From Candidatus Omnitrophota bacterium (GTDB lineage Bacteria > Hinthialibacterota > Hinthialibacteria > OLB16), in the NCBI GenBank assembly GCA_020632575.1, contig JACKFH010000003.1:257588-321587 (forward strand): a DNA stretch of 64,000 bases. Direction: 5' to 3'. Below, piece by piece: positions 34,035-43,114 of the stretch. The first letter of the stretch is position 1, and each line of letters begins with the position of its first letter. Under the pieces are notes generated by a model that worked only from the letters and a program-made list of their open reading frames with translations, was not told where the DNA came from and searched no databases. Made by a program: the position numbers and the translations under genes.

Positions 34035-36794
34035 TCAATCGTCATACCGATTGATCTCTAGAAAATCGCTCAGGTCCACGCCGTTGATCGTTCGCGAGTA
34101 ATCGAAATCGATAGTCGGGTGATAGCCGGGCATGGTGGATCGTCGATGCCACGCCCGCATGAATTTCAGGCCATCTTCAACATCGATCACGCCATTCCGA
34201 TTGAAATCACCCGTGGGCGGTCCATTGAACAGGCCATTCCTCAGAGTGTTTCCCTGGAAGGTCCACCACGGAGCGGCCGCGTTCTCGACCGGAGCCGAGA
34301 GGTCGTAAAGGTACAATCGGGAGCGATTCTCCGTGCCATTGTGGAACACCACCCCGAGTTCGAGGAGACCGTCGCCATCCACATCCGCGACAACCGGGGC
34401 CGAAAGGATATCGTCACCCTCCCCCGCGGGACCCGCCACATCCGCGCCTGGCGGAAGCCGCAATGGGAATCCCGGCAACATTTGACCGAACCCATTCAAA
34501 CCATAGACACGACCGTTAGTCATACCGACCACCACATCGGGGATCTTGTTGCCATCGATGTCGGCGAGCACGGGCGATCCCGAATTAGCCGAGGTCGGAA
34601 CGGGCGTAAAGAAGGTCGTGGGAGGGGCCACGAACGGAAAACCGGCAACCGGGGTTCCATTGTGGTGGTAAGCGTAAAGGACGCCATTGTCGCTGAGCGC
34701 CACCACTTCCGGGCGCCCATCGCCTGTGATATCGCCAATCGCGGGAGAGGAGTCGATATCGTTCCTGAAGACCAACGGAGCGGCGGGCAAGGGGGGAGTC
34801 ACCGGCCAACCAGTGACCGGAGTCCCGTCGATATTCAAGGCCACCAGGATTCCATCCGAGGTTCCGATCACCATTTCCAAATCGGGGTCATCGTCCAGGT
34901 TTCCAATCGCTGGAGAGGAGATGACGCTGAACTGAGTCTGGGTCATCGCGATCTGATTCCCGTTGTGGTCGAAAATATAGATCCCTTTCGGGTAGGCCCC
35001 CACAACCACTTCGTCGAGTCCGTCGCCATCCAGGTCCGCCGCCGCCGGACTGCTCCGGACGTCGCCGTTGAGGATGACCGGCCAGACCCCCTCGACCTTG
35101 CTTCCATCGAGGTTGATGGCGAAGAGGCCCATCCCGTTATCCGTTTGGAATATCGGGTCGGTGGCGTTGTTTGTCCGGTCGGTGCCGAACAGGAGCTCGG
35201 GTTCGAGGTCTCCATCCAATTCCGCCACGGTCACGGAGCTGAACACCTCGGCGTACAATTCCTCCGAGGCGAAGAGGATTTCCGCGTCCACCGCCACCGG
35301 ATGCCCGGGTGTCGGAGTCGGTTCGACATTCAGGAAGACCTCGATATTGTGGACAGTGTCCTCCCCCTCATTTCCGGAGCGATCGGTCGCGACCACACTC
35401 AGATCGTAGACCCCGCTGCCCGAGGGATGCCAATCGAAAGAATGGAGCAGGCTGACCTCGCCATCCAGCTCGATCGAATCTTGGAGTGTGAATTCGGACT
35501 CGCCCTCGCGTTTGGCGAACAATTGCAGACGGCGCAGACCCGAAAGGTCTTCGGACACGTTGGCTGTAACCTGGAATCCCATGCCTCCCGCATCCGCTTC
35601 TTCTTGGAGCGTGTCACCCGGCTTTGGATTCACAATCAGAACCGTTGGGGGCACACCATCGAGAACGAGCGTGAATTTTTTGGCAAGCGCGGTCTGCTTG
35701 GGGGTGGTTTGGGGAACTTCCTGATTGTCGGTTCCGATGGCGTACAACTCGAACCGGCCGTTGTCGGTTGGGAGTTGCTCGAGCTGGATTTCCTCGTCGA
35801 AAGACTCATCGCGATACTCGCCGCTGAACTCGTAGGCGAAGAGTTCGGAGGTTTGGACACTCTCCGATTGGATCCAATCGAGCATCACCGTCCCGGACGT
35901 CAGGGCATAATTCCTCGCCGCGCGAAAAGACCCGGAGATAAAGAGTGGGAAATCGTTGGGGTTCACATAACGAATCGACGGTTCGTCGATCCCCGCCGCC
36001 AAAGCGCAAACGGGGGAGAGTGGAGCGGGGAAAGCTTTCGCGACTTGATGTCCCCGGAAGTCGATCATTTTGAGGAGACGGTTGTTCGGTTCTCCGAAGT
36101 AAAGAAGTCTTCCGGTGAATCCAAGACCGGAGCCGACTTCGACGAAGATTTCCTCGGCCGAAACCGAATCGAGTCTCTCGCCGGAAAGTTCGTCCACCTC
36201 TTCGATAACTCGGTCTCTCGCGTTCCATGCGAAGAGGTTGCCCAGGGGCCCTCCCGCCAGCCCTCCTTGACGCCCCGTGTCATTCAGCATGTTTTGGACC
36301 GCGCCGTCGCTCGGGGAAAAATAAACGGGAGCCGGCGAGATTGTGGCGTCGCCGATGATATCCCCGCCAGCCAAAACCCCTTGTCCAGGGACATAACCGA
36401 GTGCGGTGACTGGGTCGAGCGGGGCGGGATAACTTCTGAGAAATTCGCCGGTCTTGGCGTCGATAACCGAGATGGATCCGGTTTCTCCGCCGATCACCAG
36501 TTCGTTCCCCACCAGCGACATCCCACATCGCCCAACATCCTGAAAGCCGGGCGGAACGGGAAACTCTCGGAAGACATTGCCATCCACCGGAGAAATCTCG
36601 AACAATCTCAGGGGGGCGCCGCACATCACAAACAGATGTTCGATGGAAGCGACATAGCTGACCGGGGGAGGAGTGTGAGGAGGAATTTCGCCCTTCGTTT
36701 CGCATTCCGCGGGTCGACTCGACATCAACATCGAGATCCAAACGAAGGCACAACCAATCTTCCAGGCTCGAGAACTAGGAAAATGACGGCTCAT
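34035..36794 (-). CDS. Secreted FG-GAP/VCBS repeat protein with dockerin-like tail
   Basis: 919 residues with a signal peptide. Residues about 30-300 form a WD40/PQQ-like propeller, 400-500 an Ig-like region, and about 525-850 seven-bladed FG-GAP repeats with calcium-type loops (AAADLDGDGLDEVVVG, VLADIDGNKIPDVVVG, VVADVDGDGLLELGVV). The last 60 residues carry two dockerin-like calcium motifs, GDFNRNGVIDVEDGLKF and DFDYSRTINGVDLSDFLE. It may attach to a cohesin such as the one at 31377-32666. ATG at 36792-36794 with GGAGG upstream. Function: adhesion or polysaccharide binding, inferred. Confidence 0.78.
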   Translation of the reverse strand: MSRHFPSSRAWKIGCAFVWISMLMSSRPAECETKGEIPPHTPPPVSYVASIEHLFVMCGAPLRLFEISPVDGNVFREFPVPPGFQDVGRCGMSLVGNELVIGGETGSISVIDAKTGEFLRSYPAPLDPVTALGYVPGQGVLAGGDIIGDATISPAPVYFSPSDGAVQNMLNDTGRQGGLAGGPLGNLFAWNARDRVIEEVDELSGERLDSVSAEEIFVEVGSGLGFTGRLLYFGEPNNRLLKMIDFRGHQVAKAFPAPLSPVCALAAGIDEPSIRYVNPNDFPLFISGSFRAARNYALTSGTVMLDWIQSESVQTSELFAYEFSGEYRDESFDEEIQLEQLPTDNGRFELYAIGTDNQEVPQTTPKQTALAKKFTLVLDGVPPTVLIVNPKPGDTLQEEADAGGMGFQVTANVSEDLSGLRRLQLFAKREGESEFTLQDSIELDGEVSLLHSFDWHPSGSGVYDLSVVATDRSGNEGEDTVHNIEVFLNVEPTPTPGHPVAVDAEILFASEELYAEVFSSVTVAELDGDLEPELLFGTDRTNNATDPIFQTDNGMGLFAINLDGSKVEGVWPVILNGDVRSSPAAADLDGDGLDEVVVGAYPKGIYIFDHNGNQIAMTQTQFSVISSPAIGNLDDDPDLEMVIGTSDGILVALNIDGTPVTGWPVTPPLPAAPLVFRNDIDSSPAIGDITGDGRPEVVALSDNGVLYAYHHNGTPVAGFPFVAPPTTFFTPVPTSANSGSPVLADIDGNKIPDVVVGMTNGRVYGLNGFGQMLPGFPLRLPPGADVAGPAGEGDDILSAPVVADVDGDGLLELGVVFHNGTENRSRLYLYDLSAPVENAAAPWWTFQGNTLRNGLFNGPPTGDFNRNGVIDVEDGLKFMRAWHRRSTMPGYHPTIDFDYSRTINGVDLSDFLEINRYDD

Positions 36795-36899
36795 AAAGAA
36801 ATCTCCTCCCTCCAAGATCCACCACAGTACGAAGATACCGACCGCGACTATTTCCGCCAAAGAGGCAGGTTCATGTCGAACGGGATCGACCCGATTCGA

Positions 36900-39833
36900 T
36901 TACGAGGAGCCTGACTCTTCCTTAATGCTTTCGACAACCTTTTTGCTGAAAAGATCCTCCGAGGGAAATTCGATCTCGGCTCCCTGACGAGCGCGGTCGG
37001 ACCAATCCCGCTCGACCGCGTCTCGAAGACGCTGGGAAAGCGATTGGAAGACCTGTCCTCGGGAGGGCGCCATGGTGGCGTTGTCCTGAATCCCCACGAC
37101 TTGGGCGATGTAATATCCATGAACGCGCTGCCCGACCGTCTCGCCCTCACGGACATATTCGGTCGCGGGGGCCACATCGGTAACTCCCCCTAACGGGAGC
37201 GAGTAGATGCTACGCGAGATAATCCCCCCCGAATTATTGCCGGGAATCGAGGGAATCCTCGGTCCAAGGGGAATCGACGCGGGAGCAATGAACTTGTAAT
37301 TGTGAGCCTCGGCGAACGCCTTGAGGTCGAGGCTCCGCGATGCGGAAAGCGGTGCGGTCGCTTTTTGAATCTGGGCCGCGATTAGATCGCGCGCTTTGGT
37401 CGCCTCTTCCTTGGCGAGCGCCGCCGCCTTTTCCAGTTTGAGATCGTTGCGAACCTTTTCCACGACCTCGGAAAACTCCGGCAGACGAGTCTCTTGGATT
37501 TCGTCCGCCTGTAGGAGGTAAAAAGCTTCCTTGGGCAGATCTTGTTCCTGGTTTTGAAGGTTGAGCGGATCCTCCAAGAGAGTGGATGTCGCGCCCTCGA
37601 CTCGCAACCCGATTGCGGCGTATCTCACAACCGAGTTGGAGGGGAAGCCGGGAACCGGTTCGCCCGGTTGGAAGAAGTCGCTGGTCTCCACATCGAAATG
37701 ATGGACCTCCGCCGCCTTCTTCAGGCTGTCGTCGTAACGGTCGAGGTCATACCAAACATCGAGGACCTTCTCGCGAGCCAAACGCTCGGCCCGTTTGGCT
37801 CGGTACTGTTCCGCCACTTCGTCATGGACATCCTCGAGTTCGGGTAGACGCTCCTCATGCACCGCGGTGACTTTCATGAGAGTCGAACCGGCGAGCGTGT
37901 CGAAGGGTCCCTCGACCTCGCCCTCATCGGTGGTGAACGCGCGGTTGACAATCTCACGATCAACCACACGGTTTTCCGCGCGCTGTTCTCCGCTTGGGTT
38001 GCGAAGACCCTTGTACTCGGTGGGGCCGGAGAGGCCGTACTTCTCGGCAACCCCCTCGAATTCGAGCGATCCGGCGCGGATCAGATCCGCGGCTTCTTGC
38101 GCGGCTTTGCGCGCCATTTCGGAGGCTTTCTTGGTTCTCAAGGCGGATTCGACTTCCGAGCGGACCTCCTCGAAATCCTGCTGCCGCGAGTCTTGTTTGT
38201 CGATCAGCTCGGCGACGAAGAAGGAGGCGAATCCCTCGATGATGTCGGTGGTTTGACCGGTGTTGATCTTGCTGATGGCCTGATAGAAAGGATAACGATC
38301 CCGGGCCGCTTTGGGGTGGGGCGAATCGCCGCGCGAAAACCAATCGGTTTCATAGACTTCCAGTCCATCGACCTGTGTGGCGTCGGCCAGCGTGGAATCG
38401 CCCAAGGACGCGATCGCTTGATTCAGTTTCTCGCGAGCCGCGCGTTTGAGGGGAGTCGAATCGATTTCGGGGAGGAGACGCAACCGCGCTTCCTGCGGCG
38501 AAATGCGTTCGCCCGCCTCGCGCTCTCCATATTTCCAGATGAGATGAAAGCCGAACTGGGTTTTGACCGGCTCTGACACAGTTCCGCTCTGAATGGTGTA
38601 GGCCACACTCTCGTATTCCGGCACCAACCGACCGCGCTGGGTGTAGCCAAGGTCCCCGCCCTTCTCGGCGTTGGAGGTGTCATCGGAATACGCTTTGGCC
38701 TCGCGAATGAAATCGTCAACCGTCTTGATCCGGGAGCGAATCTCCTCGATCTGGGCCTTCTTCTGGGCTAGGGTCTCCTCCGAATCGTTGGGCGTCGTTC
38801 GAATCAGAATGTGGCGAGTGGCCACCGCTTCTTTTTCGGAAAGAAAATCGTCAGGGTTCTCGTCCATCTTGGCTTCGATGGAGGCGTCGGGCACCTCGAC
38901 AGAGACCGCGAGAAATTTGGCCTTGAATTTTTCCGGTTCGCTGTAACGCTCCTTGGTCTCCTCGTATTGAGTTTTGAGCTCCTCCTCAGTGAAGGTCACT
39001 TTGTCGGTGAAGGCTTCCTGCGAAAAGACATACGCGGCGACATCACGCTCGGGCGGGATCAGGAATTTTTCGCGCTCCGACCGGAACCACCGCTCCAGAC
39101 TCTCCTCGTCCGGCGTCGCCTCGCCGATGTACTCGGAGGGGCGCGCCATTACATAATCCACCTTCATTCGTTTCGGGAACCGATAGCGCTCCTTGTGTTC
39201 CTCGAAGTATTGTTTGAGTTCATCGGTGGTCGCGTCCACCTGATCGAGATAATCCTCGCTGGGGAAGCCGATCATCTCCGCCGTGCGGGTTTCCTTTTGG
39301 GAGTCCAAAGTCCGTTGGATTTCATCCTCGGAGGGGACCGCGGTGCCGCGGACATAATTAAGGGCGAGGTTCAAGTCGAGCTGCTTCCGAATCACATTCT
39401 GATAGACATCGTGCGACTCGTATCCGGACTGACGGAGAAAGTACTTGTACCCGTCTTCATTGAAGAATCCGGTCGGGCCGGTCATCTGTTGAACAATGAC
39501 ATCGTTCACCGTCTCATTTGGAGTGTACAAACCGAGGTCATTGGCCAACTGAGAAGCGAGCGCCTGCTTGATCACTTGTTCGAGGGCGATCTCCGTTTCG
39601 GATTTCTCCGGTTTGATCAGAAGGTCGGTGTAACGCTGCCGGACTTGTTCGCTTGCGGCCAGATACTCCGAACGGGGAACCCTCTCTCCATTAACTCGGA
39701 CCGCGGTCAACTGGTTCATATTCCGACGGTTTGTCAGCTGAGAAGACCCATAAAGGGCGATGAAAACCACAATGAGCGGCCAGACAAAGAAATGGACCAC
39801 CCGTCCTCTATTTTCACGAAACCACACTAGCAT
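36900..39833 (-). CDS. PpiD-like membrane-anchored peptidyl-prolyl isomerase
   Basis: 977 residues, longer than E. coli PpiD (about 620). One N-terminal membrane helix (VVHFFVWPLIVVFIALYGSS), a SurA-N-like helical region, and one clear parvulin domain near residues 335-435 (ATRHILIRTTP, GGDLGYTQRGRLVPEYE, VKTQFGFHLIWKYGE). The following 500 residues look like further degenerate parvulin and helical chaperone repeats (EGPFDTLAGSTLMKV, EYKGLRNPSGEQ). It should fold exported proteins in the periplasm, fitting the many large secreted enzymes in the window. 257 bases upstream have no gene. Confidence 0.85.
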   Translation of the reverse strand: MLVWFRENRGRVVHFFVWPLIVVFIALYGSSQLTNRRNMNQLTAVRVNGERVPRSEYLAASEQVRQRYTDLLIKPEKSETEIALEQVIKQALASQLANDLGLYTPNETVNDVIVQQMTGPTGFFNEDGYKYFLRQSGYESHDVYQNVIRKQLDLNLALNYVRGTAVPSEDEIQRTLDSQKETRTAEMIGFPSEDYLDQVDATTDELKQYFEEHKERYRFPKRMKVDYVMARPSEYIGEATPDEESLERWFRSEREKFLIPPERDVAAYVFSQEAFTDKVTFTEEELKTQYEETKERYSEPEKFKAKFLAVSVEVPDASIEAKMDENPDDFLSEKEAVATRHILIRTTPNDSEETLAQKKAQIEEIRSRIKTVDDFIREAKAYSDDTSNAEKGGDLGYTQRGRLVPEYESVAYTIQSGTVSEPVKTQFGFHLIWKYGEREAGERISPQEARLRLLPEIDSTPLKRAAREKLNQAIASLGDSTLADATQVDGLEVYETDWFSRGDSPHPKAARDRYPFYQAISKINTGQTTDIIEGFASFFVAELIDKQDSRQQDFEEVRSEVESALRTKKASEMARKAAQEAADLIRAGSLEFEGVAEKYGLSGPTEYKGLRNPSGEQRAENRVVDREIVNRAFTTDEGEVEGPFDTLAGSTLMKVTAVHEERLPELEDVHDEVAEQYRAKRAERLAREKVLDVWYDLDRYDDSLKKAAEVHHFDVETSDFFQPGEPVPGFPSNSVVRYAAIGLRVEGATSTLLEDPLNLQNQEQDLPKEAFYLLQADEIQETRLPEFSEVVEKVRNDLKLEKAAALAKEEATKARDLIAAQIQKATAPLSASRSLDLKAFAEAHNYKFIAPASIPLGPRIPSIPGNNSGGIISRSIYSLPLGGVTDVAPATEYVREGETVGQRVHGYYIAQVVGIQDNATMAPSRGQVFQSLSQRLRDAVERDWSDRARQGAEIEFPSEDLFSKKVVESIKEESGSS

Positions 39834-40090
39834 GAGAGTGTTATTTACTCCTTCGAAAAATCGTCAACTCTGAAAAATGAGAGAGGTCTGTCTCGCTCGC
39901 GGTCCCTGAAATGGTCATACCGGCTGAAATTCCAGGGGTCGGGAGCAGCAAAAATACCAGGGTTGTCAATGAAACCTCACGGAAGTCGACCCTGACACAC
40001 GCCTCCTATTCCCGGATCGGGTTTCGTCCGGGCCATTGAAAACCATAGGATTTCAGGTTGAAAAGTCAATCCCAACCCCAAGGCCAGCGG

Positions 40091-40855
40091 CTAGGGTTGG
40101 AGACCGGCGACAAAGTGAATCCGGTCGCTGCGAGAGTGGGGGGGATTCAGGGTGACTCCGTCATAGGAGGCGAGGGTTTTTAGGCCGCACTTTCCAAGCC
40201 ATTGGTTCAGGTCCCGCGAACTGTACATTTTCTGGAAGTGAGTCTCGATTCGTCGGACGAATTGTCCCGTGTTGGGATCCAATCGGAAGAAGGCGAAATC
40301 GCTTTGGCAAATCTTTGTCCGGAGGTTGTAACTGTTTTCCCAGATGTAGGCGAATTCCTCGAGATTCTCGGCGTAGGTGGTTTCGGTGAAATTATCCAGG
40401 ATGTTGGCCTCGGTGGCGACATCGAAGATGAACCCGCCATCCGGCGCGAGATGGGCTTTCACCCGCCGGAAGAATTTCCGAACATCCGCCGCGTCGGTCA
40501 GATAGTTGAGCGAATCATAGAGGCAAGTGATCAAGTCGTATTTCTCGCCCAGATCGAACTCGCGCATGTCGCCCACCTCGAACACCACACCATCGAGGTC
40601 TGAGTTCTTTCTCCTCGCCTCCACGATCATCTCCTCGGATTGATCGATTCCCACCACCTCGAAACCGTGCTCAATCCAGGTGGGTTCCATCACCCCGGTC
40701 CCGCACGCGAGGTTCAATATCCGGTTTCCCTCGAGCCCATGCCGGTCGCGAAGTCGCAGAATATGGCGCGCCCACTGCTCGAAATCGACATCGCGCATGA
40801 CCAGGTCGTAACCCTGTGCGAAACCGGTGTATATGCCTTCGTTTTTCCGTGTCAT
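40091..40855 (-). CDS. Class I SAM-dependent methyltransferase
   Basis: 254 residues. Motif I LNLACGTGVMEP, VVGIDQSEEMI (acidic end of strand 2), GDMREFDLGEKYDLITCLYDSLNYL and LAPDGGFIFDV define the fold; the C-terminal half resembles small-molecule methyltransferases of the UbiE/YcgJ class. Substrate unknown. The ATG directly follows the CbiX stop, making a thioesterase-CbiX-methyltransferase operon. Confidence 0.85.
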   Translation of the reverse strand: MTRKNEGIYTGFAQGYDLVMRDVDFEQWARHILRLRDRHGLEGNRILNLACGTGVMEPTWIEHGFEVVGIDQSEEMIVEARRKNSDLDGVVFEVGDMREFDLGEKYDLITCLYDSLNYLTDAADVRKFFRRVKAHLAPDGGFIFDVATEANILDNFTETTYAENLEEFAYIWENSYNLRTKICQSDFAFFRLDPNTGQFVRRIETHFQKMYSSRDLNQWLGKCGLKTLASYDGVTLNPPHSRSDRIHFVAGLQP

Positions 40856-41284
40856 TCAGTTGGAATCGCTCGATTCATTCGGCTTGGGAGAGTCCATGGC
40901 CTCGATCGCCTTTCCCCCGGAAAGGATTCGCTCCAGCACAATCCGGTCAAGCGAGGGATCGGGCCCCAGCGCGGGCGTGATCGACACGCTTATTCCCTCT
41001 GTTTCTCGGAGGCAATCCGCCAGGATTTCAGGAATATCCTTTCGGACATGCACGCCGGTGGACAGAAAAAATGGAAAGGCGATCATCCTTCGGGCGCCGT
41101 TGGCCATCGCGGATTGAAAAGCCTCTTGAATGGTCGGGCCCTCGATCTCGAGAAAACAGGGATAAACCCGCCCCCGGCCCAAAACACCCTCGAGACGACC
41201 CCCGAGTTCATGGAGTTCGGCGTTGGCCTTGGCCTCTCGGCTGCCATGGGCGATCAGGAGAATTGCGGTTTCCGAGTCCAACAA
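40856..41284 (-). CDS. CbiX/SirB-type sirohydrochlorin chelatase
   Basis: 142 residues, the short single-domain form. LLIAHGSR with H13 and FPFFLSTGVHVRKDIP with H79 supply the metal-site histidines, and FLEIEGPTIQEAF the usual acidic block. It inserts cobalt, nickel or iron into sirohydrochlorin. Other tetrapyrrole genes are absent here, so the metal is not decided. The only possible start is TTG at 41282-41284, with GGGAGGA almost touching it; an in-frame stop lies just upstream. Confidence 0.85.
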   Translation of the reverse strand: MLDSETAILLIAHGSREAKANAELHELGGRLEGVLGRGRVYPCFLEIEGPTIQEAFQSAMANGARRMIAFPFFLSTGVHVRKDIPEILADCLRETEGISVSITPALGPDPSLDRIVLERILSGGKAIEAMDSPKPNESSDSN

Positions 41285-41296
41285 GTCCTCCCGCGA

Positions 41297-41836
41297 TCAG
41301 GCTTTCACCTGAGCGATGCACTCATCGAAGACTCTCAGATCGCCATCATGGTAAATGAGTTGGGAGTCGACAAAGGCGTTTTCCTCGGGGCTGATGGGCA
41401 CAAACTTCCCGCTGGCCCGGGTGTAGATTTTCCCCGAATGGTCTCGAATCACTCCCTCGGCCATGGACATTCGCGGTTTCGATTTCACACACCACGCCTC
41501 AACCACCAGATCGGTTTCTAATGGTGTTTGCTCCAGATACCGGATATTCAATTCGGCGGCCACATGCATCCGCTTCAACAAAACCGCCGCCGCCCAACCC
41601 ATGGTTTCGTCAAGAAGAGTCGCCTGCAGGCCGCCATGCATGATGTGGCCATAACCCTGCATCGTTTCCCGAGCGCGGAAAGGGAGATGGATGTGCTGAT
41701 TTTCGTCGATCTCGAATTTTAACCGGAAACCATCTGGGTTTTCCTCGCCGCAGACAAAGCAATCCCGCGAGTGTGGCAGACCATGATGATGGGGGTCTTG
41801 TTTTCTGGGTGAATGAACCACTTTGATCAGTCTCAT
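41297..41836 (-). CDS. PaaI-type hotdog thioesterase
   Basis: 179 residues. Motif GHIMHGGLQATLLDETMGWAA gives the hotdog helix with catalytic acid, and an N-terminal CFVCGEENPDGFRLKF block is common in this thioesterase subgroup. It hydrolyses acyl-CoA; substrate unknown. Start chosen at ATG 41834-41836; a longer frame upstream lacks family likeness. Twelve bases before CbiX. Confidence 0.82.
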   Translation of the reverse strand: MRLIKVVHSPRKQDPHHHGLPHSRDCFVCGEENPDGFRLKFEIDENQHIHLPFRARETMQGYGHIMHGGLQATLLDETMGWAAAVLLKRMHVAAELNIRYLEQTPLETDLVVEAWCVKSKPRMSMAEGVIRDHSGKIYTRASGKFVPISPEENAFVDSQLIYHDGDLRVFDECIAQVKA

Positions 41837-42190
41837 TTCTTGGATCTTGGCGAACCAGATCGAGGTCTGTGGTACGAATACCAGATTCCGAGGGTTGAGG
41901 GAATCTAATGCTTCCCAATCGCTAGAGCCGGACTGTCGCCAGGGCAAGACGGTGGCGCGTGCGGGAGGCCGCCAACTTGTGGTAAAAAAGCCACGATAGA
42001 TGGGTTGCCCGTTCATCCAATCGTGGTCTAAATGTACAATCCGAGGGATCGTTTCATTAAGAATCGCCTGCTCCTAACAGTCTGATTTTGTATAGGATAT
42101 GATGCTTATACTCAGGTGATCTCCAAGCAAATCCGAGGGATTGTCATTGGCATATTTGATGCGTCTATCAAGTTGGAAGAACTATCTCTT
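41837..42190. other. Intergenic region between divergent operons
   Basis: 354 bases upstream of both the thioesterase operon (reverse) and the lpxD-like gene (forward). A stem CCACGAT..ATCGTGG near 41990-42028 is visible; AT-rich sequence around 42085-42112 may hold the forward promoter, but no clean -35/-10 pair was found. Nothing coding is convincing. Confidence 0.4.
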
Positions 42191-42961
42191 ATGACTGAAT
42201 TGCCTGTCGATGTAATGGAGCCGATGGTTGCCGCACCTTCCCCGGTTATCGCCGAGGATCTGGTGATGGGCAAGGATTGTCACATTGGTCGCAATGTGGT
42301 GATCGAGAAAAATGTCGCGCTCGGAGATCGGGTGGTCATCGGAGATGGGGTCTTCATTGGAGAGGGTTGCCGTCTAGGAGACGGTTGCCGGATCGGGCCT
42401 AAGACCGTACTGAGAGAACACACCTGGATTGGAAAGGATGTCGATATCGAATCGGGTGTCGTTTTAGGCAGTGACGGTTTTGGTTTCGCCCAGCGAGCGG
42501 ATGGAACGCAGTTCAAGATCCCGCAAGTCGGGATCGTGGAGGTTGGAAACCACTGTCGGATCGGGGCACGGTCCACTGTTGACCGTGCCACCTTGGGTAA
42601 AACAGTGGTCGGCGACCGGGCGGAGATCGGATCCCTGGTGATGGTCGGGCACAATGTGAAAATTGGCCCTTCCTGCAAGCTGGATCATCAGTGCGGCGTT
42701 TCGGGTAGCACGAAGATCGGCGAGGAGACCCAAGTGGGAGCGCAAGCCGGTTTGGTCGGACACCTGAAGGTGGGGGCCAAGACCAAGATCGAAGCCGGCT
42801 CGGGAGTCACGAAAACGCTCCCCGAGGGAACGCACCTGAAAGGGTTGTTCCCGGCTATGGACCCGGCGGGGTTCCAGGAGCAACAAGAGTTGATCCAGCG
42901 CTTGCCCGAGGTGGTGGAACGACTCGACCGAATCGAAGAGAAAACCGCCGCGGCGGTTTAG
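42191..42961 (+). CDS. LpxD-like acyltransferase lacking the N-terminal domain
   Basis: 256 residues of left-handed beta-helix hexapeptide repeats. LpxD-specific blocks are present: VVLGSDGFGFAQ, HCRIGARSTVDRATLGKTVVG, VMVGHNVKIGPSC (with the catalytic histidine) and GVSGSTKIGEETQVGAQAGLVGHL, then HLKGLFPAMDPAGFQEQ. LpxD adds the second acyl chain in lipid A synthesis. Typical LpxD is about 340 residues with an N-terminal uridine-binding domain; here that domain is absent, so donor or acceptor binding may differ. ATG at 42191 preferred. A terminator follows at 43000-43048. Confidence 0.8.
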   Translation: MTELPVDVMEPMVAAPSPVIAEDLVMGKDCHIGRNVVIEKNVALGDRVVIGDGVFIGEGCRLGDGCRIGPKTVLREHTWIGKDVDIESGVVLGSDGFGFAQRADGTQFKIPQVGIVEVGNHCRIGARSTVDRATLGKTVVGDRAEIGSLVMVGHNVKIGPSCKLDHQCGVSGSTKIGEETQVGAQAGLVGHLKVGAKTKIEAGSGVTKTLPEGTHLKGLFPAMDPAGFQEQQELIQRLPEVVERLDRIEEKTAAAV

Positions 42962-42999
42962 AGTATTAAACAACAAGACTCATTAATTCCTTACCCCCT

Positions 43000-43048
43000 A
43001 ACCTCTGAGGGCTGAGCGGCCGGTTCTCAGGGGTTTTTCTTTTTTTGC
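43000..43048 (+). terminator. Terminator after lpxD-like gene
   Basis: Stem AACCTCTGAG / CTCAGGGGTT (one wobble pair), then TTTTCTTTTTTT, 38 bases after the stop. Confidence 0.7.
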
Positions 43049-43114
43049 CGGCCAATAGTCCTTTTCACTCCTCGGACTACAGTTCCACACGAGAGCGCCT
43101 AGAATCCGGTTCCC

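Noticed and set aside
34119..36914. Forward open frame of 931 codons opposite the FG-GAP/dockerin gene
   Set aside because: It is the exact antisense of a gene with clear domains, its translation has no recognisable motif and low hydrophobic order, and long antisense frames are usual with this codon bias.
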